Source: Lautropia sp.
GTDB lineage: Bacteria > Pseudomonadota > Gammaproteobacteria > Burkholderiales > Burkholderiaceae_E
DNA: 64,000 bases
Direction: 5' to 3'
Assembly (NCBI GenBank): GCA_030530775.1
Contig: JAUMUG010000006.1
Coordinates: 1-64,000 of the forward strand
Shown here: piece after piece, positions 26,240 through 35,051 of the stretch
How positions within the stretch are numbered: position 1 is the stretch's first letter
Layout of the letters: every line of letters begins with the position of its first letter
Program-made: the position numbers and the translations under genes
Notes under the pieces: generated by a model
Seen by the model: only the letters and a program-made list of their open reading frames with translations
What the model was told of the DNA's origin: nothing
Database searches by the model: none

Positions 26240-29200
26240 ATGGAGCAGATCTCCCGACGGCAGTTCTTCAAGGTGACGGGAACGACACTGGCTTCTTCCA
26301 GCATGGCGCTGATGGGCTTTTCGCCTCGTGAAGTGCTGGCCGAGGTGCGGCAGTTCAAGCTGACCGCCACCGTCGTCGCCCGTCAGACTTGTACTTATTG
26401 TTCCGTAGGTTGCGGCATTCTGATGTATTCGCTGGGTAATGGCGGCATGAACGCCAAGCGCTCGGTGATCCACGTCGAGGGTGATGCCGACCATCCCGTC
26501 AACCGTGGCACGCTCTGTCCGAAAGGGGCGGGTCTGCTCGACTTCATCAACAGTCCCAACCGTCTGTTGCGGCCCCAGTATCGTGCCCCCGGCTCCGATA
26601 AATGGGTCGACATGTCGTGGGATGAGGCGCTCGACCGCATCGCCCGTCACCTGAAGGACGACCGCGACGCCAACTTCGTGCAGAAGACGGCCGATGGCAA
26701 ACTGGTGAACCGATGGACGACCACCGGCATGTTGGCCGCATCGGCATCCAGCAACGAAGCCGGTTACATCACCCACAAGGTGGCCCGCAGCTGGGGGCTG
26801 TTGCCTTTCGACAACCAGGCGCGTGTCTGACACGGTCCGACGGTGGCAGGTCTTGCCCCGACGTTTGGCCGTGGTGCGATGACGAATCACTGGGTCGACA
26901 TCAAGAATGCCGATGTGATCCTGATCATGGGTGGCAATGCCGCCGAAGCGCATCCCTGTGGGTTCAAATGGGTGACCGAAGCGAAGGCGCACAACAATGC
27001 GCACTTCATGGTGGTCGACCCACGTTTCAACCGTTCGGCTTCGGTAGCCGATTTCTATGCCCCCATCCGGTCGGGCAGCGATATCGTCTTCCTGGGCGCG
27101 ATCATCAATTACCTGCTGACGAACGACAAGATCCATCACGAATACGTTCTCAACTATACGGATTTCTCCTTCATCGTCCGGGACGACTTCAAGTTCACCG
27201 AAGGCATCTTTTCGGGCTACGACGAAGAGAAACGCAGTTACACCAAGGACAGCTGGGATTACGAGTTGGGCGAGGATGGTTATGTCCATACCGACCCGAC
27301 GCTCAAACACCCGCGTTGTGTCTATCAGCTGCTGAAGGCGCATTACGCCAGCTACACGCCCGAGCAGGTCGAGCGCGTCTGTGGTACGCCAAAGGACAAG
27401 TTCCTGCATGTGGCCGAGCAGTTCGCTTCCACCGCCGTCGAAGGCCGTGCCGCCACCATCATGTATGCGCTGGGCTGGACGCAGCACTCGATCGGCTCGC
27501 AGATCCTGCGTTGTGCCGCCATGGTGCAGCTGCTGTGCGGCAACATCGGTGTCGCCGGCGGTGGCATGAACGCGCTGCGCGGTCATTCCAACATCCAGGG
27601 GCTGACCGACCTGGGCCTGTTGTCGGCCAGTCTGCCGGGCTATCTGACGCTGCCGCGTGAGGCGGAGCAGACCTACTCCGAGTTCATCACCAAGCGCACG
27701 CAGAAGCCGCTGCGTCCAGGTCAGATGAGCTATTGGCAGAACTATCCCAAGTTCTTCGTCAGCTTGATGAAAGCCTGGTATGGCAAGACGGCCACGGCCG
27801 AGAACGACTGGAACTTCCATTATCTGCCGAAGCTGGATCGTGACTACGACATGCTCCAGATTTTCGAGTCGATGAACGAAGGCAAGGTCAATGGCTATTT
27901 GGCGCAGGGCTTCAATCCGATCGCGGCGCTGTCCAACAGCGGCCGGGTGCGCAATGGCCTGTCGAAGCTGAAGTTCCTGGTGGTGATGGATCCGCTGGCG
28001 ACCGAAACTTCCGAGTTCTGGCGCAACTTCGGCGAATACAACGACGTGGACACCGCCTCGATCCAGACCGAGGTGTTTCGTCTGCCGACCACCTGCTTCG
28101 CCGAGGAAGACGGCTCCATCGTCAGCTCGTCGCGGGTGCTGCAGTGGCACTGGAAGGCGGCTGAGCCACCGGGCGAGGCGCACACCGACATCTTCATCAT
28201 GTCGAATCTGCACATGCGGATGAAGGCACTGTATGAGAAGGAGGGCGGTGTGTTCTCGGATCCGATCCGTGATCTGAACTGGTCCGATTATGCCGACCCG
28301 TACCATCCCTCGTCGGAAGAGATTGCCAGGGAGTTCAATGGCAAGGCGCTGCAGGATGTGCATGATCTGAAGGATACGGGCAAGCTGGTACGCAAGGCCG
28401 GCGAGCAGGTGTCGGGCTTTGCCGAGCTGCGCGACGATGGTTCGACCGCCAGTGGCTGTTGGATCTGGGCAGGTTCATGGACCGAGCAAGGCAACCAGAT
28501 GGCTCGGCGGGACAACTCTGATCCGACCGGTATCGGCAACACGCCGAACTGGGCTTGGGCCTGGCCGGCCAACCGGCGCGTGCTTTACAACCGTGCTTCC
28601 TGCGATCCTTCGGGCAAACCGTTCAACCCGCGCCGCAAGCTGGTCGAATGGAATGGCCAAAGCTGGGTCGGACCGGATATCGTCGATTTCGGGGCCACGC
28701 TGGCGCCGGCCTCCGGCGCGGGACCGTTCATCATGAATCCCGAAGGTGTTGCGCGCTTCTTTGCTCGCAAAGCTTTGGCCGAAGGTCCTTTCCCGACGCA
28801 CTACGAGCCATTCGATACCCCTCTGGGCTACAACCCGATGTATCGGAACAATCCCGCGGCGACATCCTCACCGGCGGCGCGAGTGTTCAAACCGATCTGG
28901 GAAACCTTCGGCAAGCCGGACGAGTTCCCGCACGTCGGCACGACCTATCGTCTGACCGAGCACTTCCATTATTGGACCAAGCATGCGCTGGTGAATGCCA
29001 TCACGCAGCCGGAACAGTTCGTGGAAATTGGTGAAGCGCTGGCGCTCGAGTTGGGGATCAAGGCCGGTGACCGTGTCAAGGTCTCGTCCAAGCGCGGCTA
29101 CATCAAGGCGGTTGCCGTCGTCACCAAACGGATTCGTCCGCTCCAAATCGACGGCAAGACCATCCATCACGTGGGTATACCGTTGCACTGGGGTTTCAAG

Positions 29201-29311
29201 GGTGTGACGCGGCCGGGCTTTCTGGCCAACACGCTGACGCCTTTCGTGGGCGACGGCAATACCAATACCCCCGAGTTCAAGACTTTCCTCGTGAAAGTCG
29301 AGAAGATCTGA
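26240..29311 (+). CDS. fdnG: Formate dehydrogenase-N/O alpha subunit, a selenoprotein with in-frame UGA
   Basis: Catalytic subunit of a membrane-anchored respiratory formate dehydrogenase (formate to CO2, electrons to quinone), exported folded by the Tat system. The N-terminus has the twin-arginine motif S-R-R-Q-F-F-K. A [4Fe-4S] site follows: C-T-Y-C-S-V-G-C-G, then L-C-P-K-G. Codon 197 is TGA (26828-26830) in [12 protein letters not shown], the position of selenocysteine in E. coli FdnG (196). Downstream are molybdopterin-binding regions such as G-G-N-A-A-E-A-H-P and G-H-S-N-I-Q-G. Reading through gives 1023 codons, normal length. A start at 26225 is possible, but ATG 26240 places the Tat motif correctly. 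The reading frame is the same on both sides of the TGA. Confidence 0.96.
26828..26873 (+). promoter_or_regulatory. Bacterial SECIS element directing selenocysteine at UGA
   Basis: Immediately after the UGA, CGG (26841-26843) pairs with CCG (26858-26860). A single U is bulged at 26844, and GGCA (26845-26848) pairs with TGCC (26854-26857) around the loop GGTCT. Counting the U of UGA as 1, the bulged U is number 17. Both this bulge and the GGUCU loop are the features SelB recognises in the E. coli fdhF and fdnG SECIS. An outer CACGG (26831-26835)/CCGTG (26869-26873) pairing is also possible. Confidence 0.93.
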
Positions 29312-29321
29312 GGAGCACGCG

Positions 29322-30317
29322 ATGGCATTGCAATCCCTTGATATCAAACGCCTGTCGGCAACGACCACGACGCCGCCGCAAGTGCGAGAGCCACGCTCGG
29401 GCGAGGTCGCCAAGTTGATCGATGTCTCCAAGTGCATCGGCTGCAAGGCGTGCCAAACCGCCTGTATGGAGTGGAACGATCTGCGCGAGGACATGACGGA
29501 AACGGCCTTCGGGCCGGAAGTGCTGGCTGGGTGTGGCGGCACCTACGACAACCCTCGTGACATGACCGAGAACGCCTGGACGGTGATGCGCTACACCGAG
29601 TACGAAAACCCGGACAGCGGTAACCTGGAATGGCTGATTCGCAAGGACGGCTGTATGCACTGTGAGGACCCGGGTTGTCTGAAGGCATGTCCTTCGCCCG
29701 GCGCCATCGTCCAGTACACCAACGGTATCGTCGATTTCCACGAAGAAAAGTGCATCGGTTGCGGCTACTGTGTCACCGGTTGCCCCTTCGACGTGCCGCG
29801 CATCTCCAAGAAGGACAACAAGGCGTACAAGTGCACACTGTGTTCCGACCGGGTGGCCGTCGGCATGGAGCCGGCCTGCGTCAAGACATGCCCCACCGGT
29901 GCAATCATGTTCGGCACCAAGAAGGCGATGAAGGACCAGGCCGCCACCCGGATCGAGGATCTGAAACGCCGTGGTTTCGACAAGGCCGGTCTATACGACC
30001 CGGCCGGTGTCGGCGGCACGCACGTCATGTACGTGCTGCATCATGCGGACAAGCCGTCGCTGTATGCGGGGCTGCCGGATGCCCCGACCATCAACCCGAT
30101 GGTCAGTCTCTGGAAGGGCATCGCCAAGCCGCTGGCCATCGCCGCCATGGGGGCGGCTGCGCTGGGCAGTTTGTTCCACTACATCACCAAGGGTCCGAAC
30201 GAAATCTCGAAGGAACTGGAGGATGAAATGGAAGAGAAAGACCGCTTGGCTGCAGCCGAAGCCGCCAGCCGCCGGAACGCCCGGAATGGTGCTGACCAAC
30301 CGGGCAAGGAGGTCTGA
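29322..30317 (+). CDS. fdnH: Formate dehydrogenase iron-sulfur (beta) subunit
   Basis: A 331-residue electron-transfer subunit with four [4Fe-4S] clusters. Cysteine groups are visible as [36 protein letters not shown] and C-T-L-C-S-D, with C-V-K-T-C-P. A hydrophobic helix near residue 270 ([13 protein letters not shown]) anchors it in the membrane, followed by an acidic then basic tail. It passes electrons from the alpha subunit to the cytochrome subunit. It starts 10 bases after fdnG, with a GAGG ribosome site. Confidence 0.95.
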   Translation: MALQSLDIKRLSATTTTPPQVREPRSGEVAKLIDVSKCIGCKACQTACMEWNDLREDMTETAFGPEVLAGCGGTYDNPRDMTENAWTVMRYTEYENPDSGNLEWLIRKDGCMHCEDPGCLKACPSPGAIVQYTNGIVDFHEEKCIGCGYCVTGCPFDVPRISKKDNKAYKCTLCSDRVAVGMEPACVKTCPTGAIMFGTKKAMKDQAATRIEDLKRRGFDKAGLYDPAGVGGTHVMYVLHHADKPSLYAGLPDAPTINPMVSLWKGIAKPLAIAAMGAAALGSLFHYITKGPNEISKELEDEMEEKDRLAAAEAASRRNARNGADQPGKEV

Positions 30318-30319
30318 TC

Positions 30320-30946
30320 ATGCAACGCAATCCACGCGATCTCGTCCGCTACAACGCATCCGAGCGCCTGAACCACTGGATCGTGGGTCTGTGCTTCATC
30401 GTGCTCGCACTCTCCGGCCTGGCTTTTTTCCATCCGGCGTTCTTTCCGCTCACCAACTTGTTTGGTGGTGGGGCCTGGACGCGCATCCTGCACCCGTTCG
30501 TGGGGATCGTGATGGCCTTCTTCTTCCTGATCATGGCTTTGCGCTTCGCCAAACTCAATTTCATCGAGCGTCGCGATATCGCCTGGCTGATGGACATCAA
30601 GAAGATGGTGCACGGCGACGACCATGACATGCCCGAGCAGGGCAAGTACAACGGTGGTCAGAAACTGCTGTTCTGGGGGCTGGTGTCGTGCATGCTGGCG
30701 CTCAGCATCTCCGGTGTGTTGATGTGGCGCAGCATGGTGACAGTGCCCATCTTCTGGGTGCGGTTGGCGTCGGTCGTGCATGCCGGTGCCGCCATCGGCA
30801 TGATCATGCTGATCGTGTTGCACGTCTATGCCGCCATCTGGACCCGGGGCACCATCCGTGCCATGTTCTACGGTACGGTGACGCGCGCCTGGGCCAAGCA
30901 GCACCACCGCGCCTGGTATCGCAAGATGACGGGTGACGAAGGCTGA
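30320..30946 (+). CDS. fdnI: Formate dehydrogenase cytochrome b556 (gamma) subunit
   Basis: A 208-residue membrane subunit with four helices that binds two b haems and reduces quinone. Haem-ligand histidines are seen in E-R-L-N-H-W (residues about 14-19), I-L-H-P-F-V-G, V-V-H-A-G-A-A and V-L-H-V-Y-A-A-I-W. It starts 3 bases after fdnH with a good AAGGAGG ribosome site, completing the alpha-beta-gamma operon. Confidence 0.95.
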   Translation: MQRNPRDLVRYNASERLNHWIVGLCFIVLALSGLAFFHPAFFPLTNLFGGGAWTRILHPFVGIVMAFFFLIMALRFAKLNFIERRDIAWLMDIKKMVHGDDHDMPEQGKYNGGQKLLFWGLVSCMLALSISGVLMWRSMVTVPIFWVRLASVVHAGAAIGMIMLIVLHVYAAIWTRGTIRAMFYGTVTRAWAKQHHRAWYRKMTGDEG

Positions 30947-31004
30947 CGGCGCATCAGCGTCTGTTCTGTATCGCTTCGTGATCTGAACGGGGCGAAAGGC
31001 CCAT

Positions 31005-31076
31005 GGCCGGGCGTCTTTTCGTCCGGCCCAGACGGCAAACGAGGGCGGATATCGGTTTTCCGATATCCGCCCTCGT
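31005..31076 (+). terminator. Two consecutive hairpins after the formate dehydrogenase operon
   Basis: The first hairpin (31005-31028) pairs GGCCGGGCG with CGTCCGGCC (one G-T pair) around TCTTTT. The second (31039-31076) is a perfect 17-bp stem with a TTTT loop. They fall just after fdnI and before the HMA-type gene. They look like a strong, possibly bidirectional terminator, although neither has a long trailing T run. Confidence 0.75.
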
Positions 31077-31148
31077 CACGGGTGTGAGATAGAATCAGTC
31101 TCGTTTCGAACTCTGCTGCTGTTGTCTTTCATAGTATAGGTTCTCATT

Positions 31149-31967
31149 ATGAATCATGTTCTCGCCTCCAATGTTCCTGGCCGGGTTCGTCTGCGAGGGC
31201 AGGAGCTGCGTCAGCCGCATATTCTGGAAGCAGCCACCCGTCTGCTGGAAGCCATCCCCGGTGTGGTGGAGGTGCAGACCAATCACCGTGTTGGCAGCCT
31301 GCTGATGCGCTACGACTCGCTGCGTCTGCCGCAGCCCAGGGCGCTGGAGCAGTTGGAAACCGTGTTGCAAAGATTGCGGCAGACCGATGCGCGACAGCGG
31401 GAGGGCGGTACTCGTCACATGGCCGGAAGCGCTTTCGCGAACGGCGGCGCAGGCAATGGTCATGGTAAGACGGTCGATGCAAAGGCCGGGGCGAGCACCG
31501 CGGTCCTGCACGGAGTGCCGCATGTCGATGAGGTGCACGACGAAGCTGAACGCTGGCAGCCTGCCTGGCAGCGGGCCTACCCGCCTTCGTCGGTCCCATC
31601 ACCCGGATCTTGCTTCCCGCAAGCGCGTACCTTCGTCTCCGTACCTGGCAACCAGGCCGACAAGACCGATGTGACCGATGCCCGCATTCTGCGTCAAACA
31701 ACGGTCGGTCATGTCGTGGGCAAGGTGGCTCCTGTTCTCGGGAACGTCGCGCAATGGATGCAGACCGCCGGACGGCACAATCATGGCAAGGGGCGATGGC
31801 AACGAACCGCCAACCGCTATGCCAAACGCGGCATGATGCTCAGCCTGGGTTCATCGCTGGGCCTGGCTGTCGCCGGAGCCAAGCATGGCCATATCGTCTC
31901 CGGCAGCGCCTTCGTCGCCGCCCTGGGGGTGCACTTGCTGGTGCACCGCAAAACCTTGCTGAAGTGA
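31149..31967 (+). CDS. Membrane protein with an N-terminal heavy-metal-associated-like domain
   Basis: A 272-residue protein. Residues about 4-75 resemble the HMA_2-type ferredoxin fold: V-P-G-R-V-R-L-R at the start, then I-P-G-V-V-E-V-Q-T-N-H-R-V-G-S-L-L-M-R-Y-D. It lacks the C-x-x-C of classical copper-binding HMA domains. A poorly conserved linker (about 80-215) follows. Two hydrophobic segments near the end (G-S-S-L-G-L-A-V-A-G and A-F-V-A-A-L-G-V-H-L-L-V) are separated by K-H-G-H. An HMA-like domain plus a membrane hairpin is the plan of proteins found with P1B-type ATPases in ferrosome-type loci, and a cluster of that kind lies 3 kb downstream. The ribosome site is weak. Function is inferred only. 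Confidence 0.6.
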   Translation: MNHVLASNVPGRVRLRGQELRQPHILEAATRLLEAIPGVVEVQTNHRVGSLLMRYDSLRLPQPRALEQLETVLQRLRQTDARQREGGTRHMAGSAFANGGAGNGHGKTVDAKAGASTAVLHGVPHVDEVHDEAERWQPAWQRAYPPSSVPSPGSCFPQARTFVSVPGNQADKTDVTDARILRQTTVGHVVGKVAPVLGNVAQWMQTAGRHNHGKGRWQRTANRYAKRGMMLSLGSSLGLAVAGAKHGHIVSGSAFVAALGVHLLVHRKTLLK

Positions 31968-32070
31968 TGTGTGATGTGCAGCAGCAAGGGCGATTGACGC
32001 TATTCAAGGCCAATGCTCGCGCTCTGTCGCAGTATCGATATCGACGACGCCCGGAGAGGGCTTGTGATGG

Positions 32071-32640
32071 TCACATCAACGGAATACCTGTGACGACACG
32101 ATGCAGATGGTGCACGAACAGCGCATAGATCGACAGGCCGACGACGATGGCAATGGCATCGTTCCAGCGTCCGGAGGGCAGGCGTCGGATGCTGCGTTCA
32201 TCGCGCCAGCGCATCGACCATAGATCCAATGCAGCCCACAGCAAGAAACCGCCAAACAGGATCACATCGGCCAGCCGGCCGTTGCTGAGCAGATGCGCAA
32301 TGGCCCAGAGCAGGGTGGCCAGCAGCATCGGATGATGGACGATCCGTTTGATATGGCCCGGCACGTAGGTGGCGACGAGCAGCGGAAATACCGGCAGCAT
32401 CAACGCGAACGCCAGGGGGCGAGCCCACTCGGGTGGAACGTACAGCCAGGATGACTCGGCACGAACCAAGCCGTAGCCCCAGCACAGCATCACTAGGCCG
32501 ACCAGGGCAATCAGACTGTAGATGCCTTGCCAGGGTCCGATGCCGAGACGCTCGACCGCACGGGCCCGCAGGTTGGGAGCGGCTATCGATATCGAATGGA
32601 TGCCAAAGAAAATCAGACAGCCGACGATAAAAATCAGCAT
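32071..32640 (-). CDS. NnrU-family membrane protein
   Basis: A 189-residue protein with about six hydrophobic helices and the family pattern F-G-I-H-S near residue 13, then P-G-H-I-K-R-I-V-H-H-P-M-L and I-A-H-L-L-S-N-G. NnrU is required for nitrite/nitric oxide reduction in some denitrifiers, and the wider family includes isomerases of carotenoid synthesis (Z-ISO). A GGAGG ribosome site precedes ATG 32640. It stands alone; its closest functional echo in the window is pseudoazurin. The exact role is not known. Confidence 0.82.
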   Translation of the reverse strand: MLIFIVGCLIFFGIHSISIAAPNLRARAVERLGIGPWQGIYSLIALVGLVMLCWGYGLVRAESSWLYVPPEWARPLAFALMLPVFPLLVATYVPGHIKRIVHHPMLLATLLWAIAHLLSNGRLADVILFGGFLLWAALDLWSMRWRDERSIRRLPSGRWNDAIAIVVGLSIYALFVHHLHRVVTGIPLM

Positions 32641-32991
32641 GGAAACCTCCTGCGCAGGTCTTCAGTGTCATGGTGTGTTTGTGAGGGTGAATCCACCGTC
32701 CGGTGTCTCACGCCGCGCTGAGTACGGCATCCACCATCCACGGCGTGCCGAAACGATCGATGACCCAAAGCCTGCGGCCCGGAATGTTTTTTTGAACTTC
32801 GAACGGCATCTGGACCTGCCAGCCCATGGCCAGTGTACCAAACAGGGTTTGCTTTCGGCGACGATCCCGACATCGAGGCAGACCTGAAATCTCTGTGTCG
32901 CCTTGAACTAGGGGCCGTTCGTACTGTGCCGTGAGCGGGGTCGTGGGGCGTCGGTCGCGTCATGGCGAGCCGGGGGCCAGCAAACGACGCT
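32641..32991. other. Gene-poor stretch containing a glyoxalase-fold gene remnant
   Basis: This 350-base gap holds the pseudogene fragment at 32708-32870 and the upstream region of nnrU. Nothing else was recognised. Confidence 0.5.
32708..32870 (-). pseudogene. C-terminal remnant of a PhnB-like VOC (glyoxalase-fold) protein
   Basis: On the minus strand, ending at a TGA (32708-32710), a frame reads T-L-A-M-G-W-Q-V-Q-M-P-F-E-V-Q, then R-R-L-W-V-I-D-R-F-G-T-P-W-M-V-D. This matches the last third of PhnB-like VOC proteins, in which a D-R-F-G-x-x-W-M-x motif closes the domain. The N-terminal two thirds are absent and no start codon or ribosome site fits, so it is a decayed gene. Confidence 0.6.
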
Positions 32992-33882
32992 CTATCCCAG
33001 TCGAGGTTTGCGCGCCAGCAGCCACTGTTCAAGGGTTCTGACGGCGGTTGAGACGGCCCGTTTGGCTGGCGTGCACACGTAGTAGAACTGGCCGGGCAGT
33101 TCCGGTCCGGTCACCACCTCCAACAGTTTCATGCGCAGCTCTTTCTCAAGCAAGGGCACGCCCAGCAACGCGACTCCCTGGCCGGCCACGGCCGCCTGTA
33201 CCGCATGCGTGCCATCCGAGTATCGGGTACCCGGCCGTAGCTTGTCCGCATCCACGCCTGCGGCTGCCGCCCAGCGCGTCCAATCGAAGGCTTGCTGTGC
33301 AGGCAGATACCAGTTCATGTGAATCAGTGGCCATTGGGTGGGGTCATCAGAAAGCTGCTGCTTCAATGCCGGGGCCGCCACTGGTACGAATCGCTCCTGA
33401 AACAAGGGCTGCATCTGCACGTCCGTCCATAGGCCATTGCCATAGCGGACCACCAGATCGGCAGCACCGGCATTCAAATCCACGACCGAATAGGATGCGT
33501 GCACATGCAGATCGATGTCCGGGTGTGCAGCCTGAAAGTCCGCCAGTTTGGGCACCAGCCATTGCGTCGCGAACTCCGGTGTCACCGAGAGGGTGATGCT
33601 GTGCCGACTGGGCCGGCGGATCCGCTCGACCGTGGTCGCGATGGCATCCAGGCTACCGCGCAAGGTGAGTTGCAGGGCATGCCCCTCCGGCGTCAGCACG
33701 ACGGCGCGAACCTTGCGGGTGAACAGAGCGCAGCCCAGGCTGTCTTCCAGCGTGCGAATGCGGTGGCTGACAGCGGTGGGGCTGACGAAAAGCTCGGCTG
33801 CGGCATCCTTGAAACTGCCCAGGCGGGCAGCGGATTCAAAAATCTTCAGGGCTTCCAGTGACGGCAGGTGGTGTCGGATCAT
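32992..33882 (-). CDS. LysR-family transcriptional regulator
   Basis: A 296-residue regulator. The N-terminal winged helix (residues 1-65) has L-P-S-L-E-A-L-K-I-F-E-S-A-A-R-L-G-S-F, then A-A-E-L-F-V-S-P-T-A-V-S-H-R-I, close to the GcvA/AmpR-like branch. The C-terminal effector domain begins with S-V-T-P-E-F-A. It is divergent from azoR with a 138-base gap holding a palindrome, the usual layout for a LysR regulator controlling its neighbour. The inducer (perhaps a quinone or thiol-reactive compound) is unknown. Confidence 0.9.
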   Translation of the reverse strand: MIRHHLPSLEALKIFESAARLGSFKDAAAELFVSPTAVSHRIRTLEDSLGCALFTRKVRAVVLTPEGHALQLTLRGSLDAIATTVERIRRPSRHSITLSVTPEFATQWLVPKLADFQAAHPDIDLHVHASYSVVDLNAGAADLVVRYGNGLWTDVQMQPLFQERFVPVAAPALKQQLSDDPTQWPLIHMNWYLPAQQAFDWTRWAAAAGVDADKLRPGTRYSDGTHAVQAAVAGQGVALLGVPLLEKELRMKLLEVVTGPELPGQFYYVCTPAKRAVSTAVRTLEQWLLARKPRLG

Positions 33883-33925
33883 CGGGGGCCGGCAGCATTT
33901 ATTTTCGTCTGTATGAGTGAGGTCG

Positions 33926-33939
33926 TCTCATCCATGAGA
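33926..33939. promoter_or_regulatory. Palindromic operator candidate between the LysR gene and azoR
   Basis: TCTCATCCATGAGA is an inverted repeat with 6-bp arms around CC, placed in the divergent LysR-azoR gap. It fits the dyad expected for a LysR-type recognition site, though it lacks a strict T-N11-A spacing. Confidence 0.4.
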
Positions 33940-34020
33940 TGAAAAATCATCGTTTGTAGCGTCGTGTACCGGTGATGATAATGCTCTTCAGACCCGTTCG
34001 ATTCATCCTGAAGGAGCCAT

Positions 34021-34686
34021 ATGACCACGATTCTGCACCTCGATGCCAGCGCCCGCCCCGGACTTTCCGGCACGGATCCCTTCGGGTCGCACACCCGGCG
34101 GCTGTCTGCACGTTTCGTCGAGCAATGGCGCCTGCATCGGCCTGAAGTTCGGGTCATCTATCGCGATGTGGGCCAGCATCCGCCGTCTTGCGTGACCGGT
34201 GCCTGGATTCATGCTGCTTTCACGCCTGATGCCAAGCAGGAAATCTGGATGCGCGACACGCTGCGTGAAAGCAATGAGTTGATCGACGAGCTGATGGCAG
34301 CCGACATCATCGTGGCCGGCGTACCGATGTACAATTTCGGTCCGCCGACACAGTTCAAGGCGTGGATCGACAACATCGTGCGCGTCGGCCGGACCTTCGG
34401 CTTCGATCGCAGCCGGGCAGGCGATCCCTATTGGCCACTGCTGGACTCCGGCAAGCAGGCGGTGCTGCTGACATCTCGCGGTGACTACGGCTACGACGGC
34501 GGCAAGATGCAGGGCAAGAACCACGTCGAGCCCGCCATATTCACGGCACTTGCCTATATCGGCATCACGCAGCATCACAGTATCGCGGTGGAATACGATG
34601 AGTTCGCTGACGAACGATTGGCAGGCTCCCTACGGGACGCCGAGGCCGCCGTGGATCGCCTGGTGCAGACATTGATCGGAACATGA
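34021..34686 (+). CDS. azoR: FMN-dependent NADH-azoreductase/quinone reductase
   Basis: A 221-residue flavodoxin-fold enzyme. It has L-H-L-D-A-S-A-R (phosphate loop of FMN), V-P-M-Y-N-F-G-P-P-T-Q-F-K-A-W-I-D (active-site stretch) and S-R-G-D-Y near the flavin ring. AzoR reduces quinones and azo compounds with NADH by two-electron steps and protects against thiol stress. GAAGGAG ribosome site before ATG 34021. It is probably controlled by the divergent LysR regulator. Confidence 0.93.
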   Translation: MTTILHLDASARPGLSGTDPFGSHTRRLSARFVEQWRLHRPEVRVIYRDVGQHPPSCVTGAWIHAAFTPDAKQEIWMRDTLRESNELIDELMAADIIVAGVPMYNFGPPTQFKAWIDNIVRVGRTFGFDRSRAGDPYWPLLDSGKQAVLLTSRGDYGYDGGKMQGKNHVEPAIFTALAYIGITQHHSIAVEYDEFADERLAGSLRDAEAAVDRLVQTLIGT

Positions 34687-35051
34687 GCGAAATGCCGTCT
34701 TCGATCCGCATACGGGCGATTCATCCTGGGTGAATCGATGCATCATGGCATGACGGCAGTGCTCGTTCCCGCTGATGTGGGTGTCCGGCGGGATGTTCGC
34801 GACCCGCTATGTGCGGCAGCTGTCAGAGCCGGCATGACGAACCGCAGCGTTTCTGCAGCCGGAATTGCAGATCGTGATTCCCGGCTTCGGGCTTGGATGT
34901 TTTGCGGGGCTACGCACCAGATTCCTGCTGAAGGCCATGACGGGACGGCGCAAGCCACGAGTCATCGACCCGAGCACATCCGACCGACCATCATTCTGCC
35001 TGCCGGGAGCGCGTTCATCGCTTTCGCGCTTGCCGTTGTGTTCGGTGGTGT
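34687..35051. other. Intergenic stretch with no recognisable content
   Basis: About 365 bases between convergent genes. Open frames here show no family features, and I see no strong hairpin. It may hold decayed sequence. Confidence 0.4.

Noticed and set aside
26828..26830. Stop codon splitting the formate dehydrogenase gene (pseudogene)
   Set aside because: The UGA is at the known selenocysteine position, the frame continues, a SECIS follows, and selA, selB and selC are present.
26192..28363. Open frame of 723 codons on the minus strand
   Set aside because: It is antisense to fdnG. GC-rich codon bias keeps the opposite frame open; no motifs or ribosome site.
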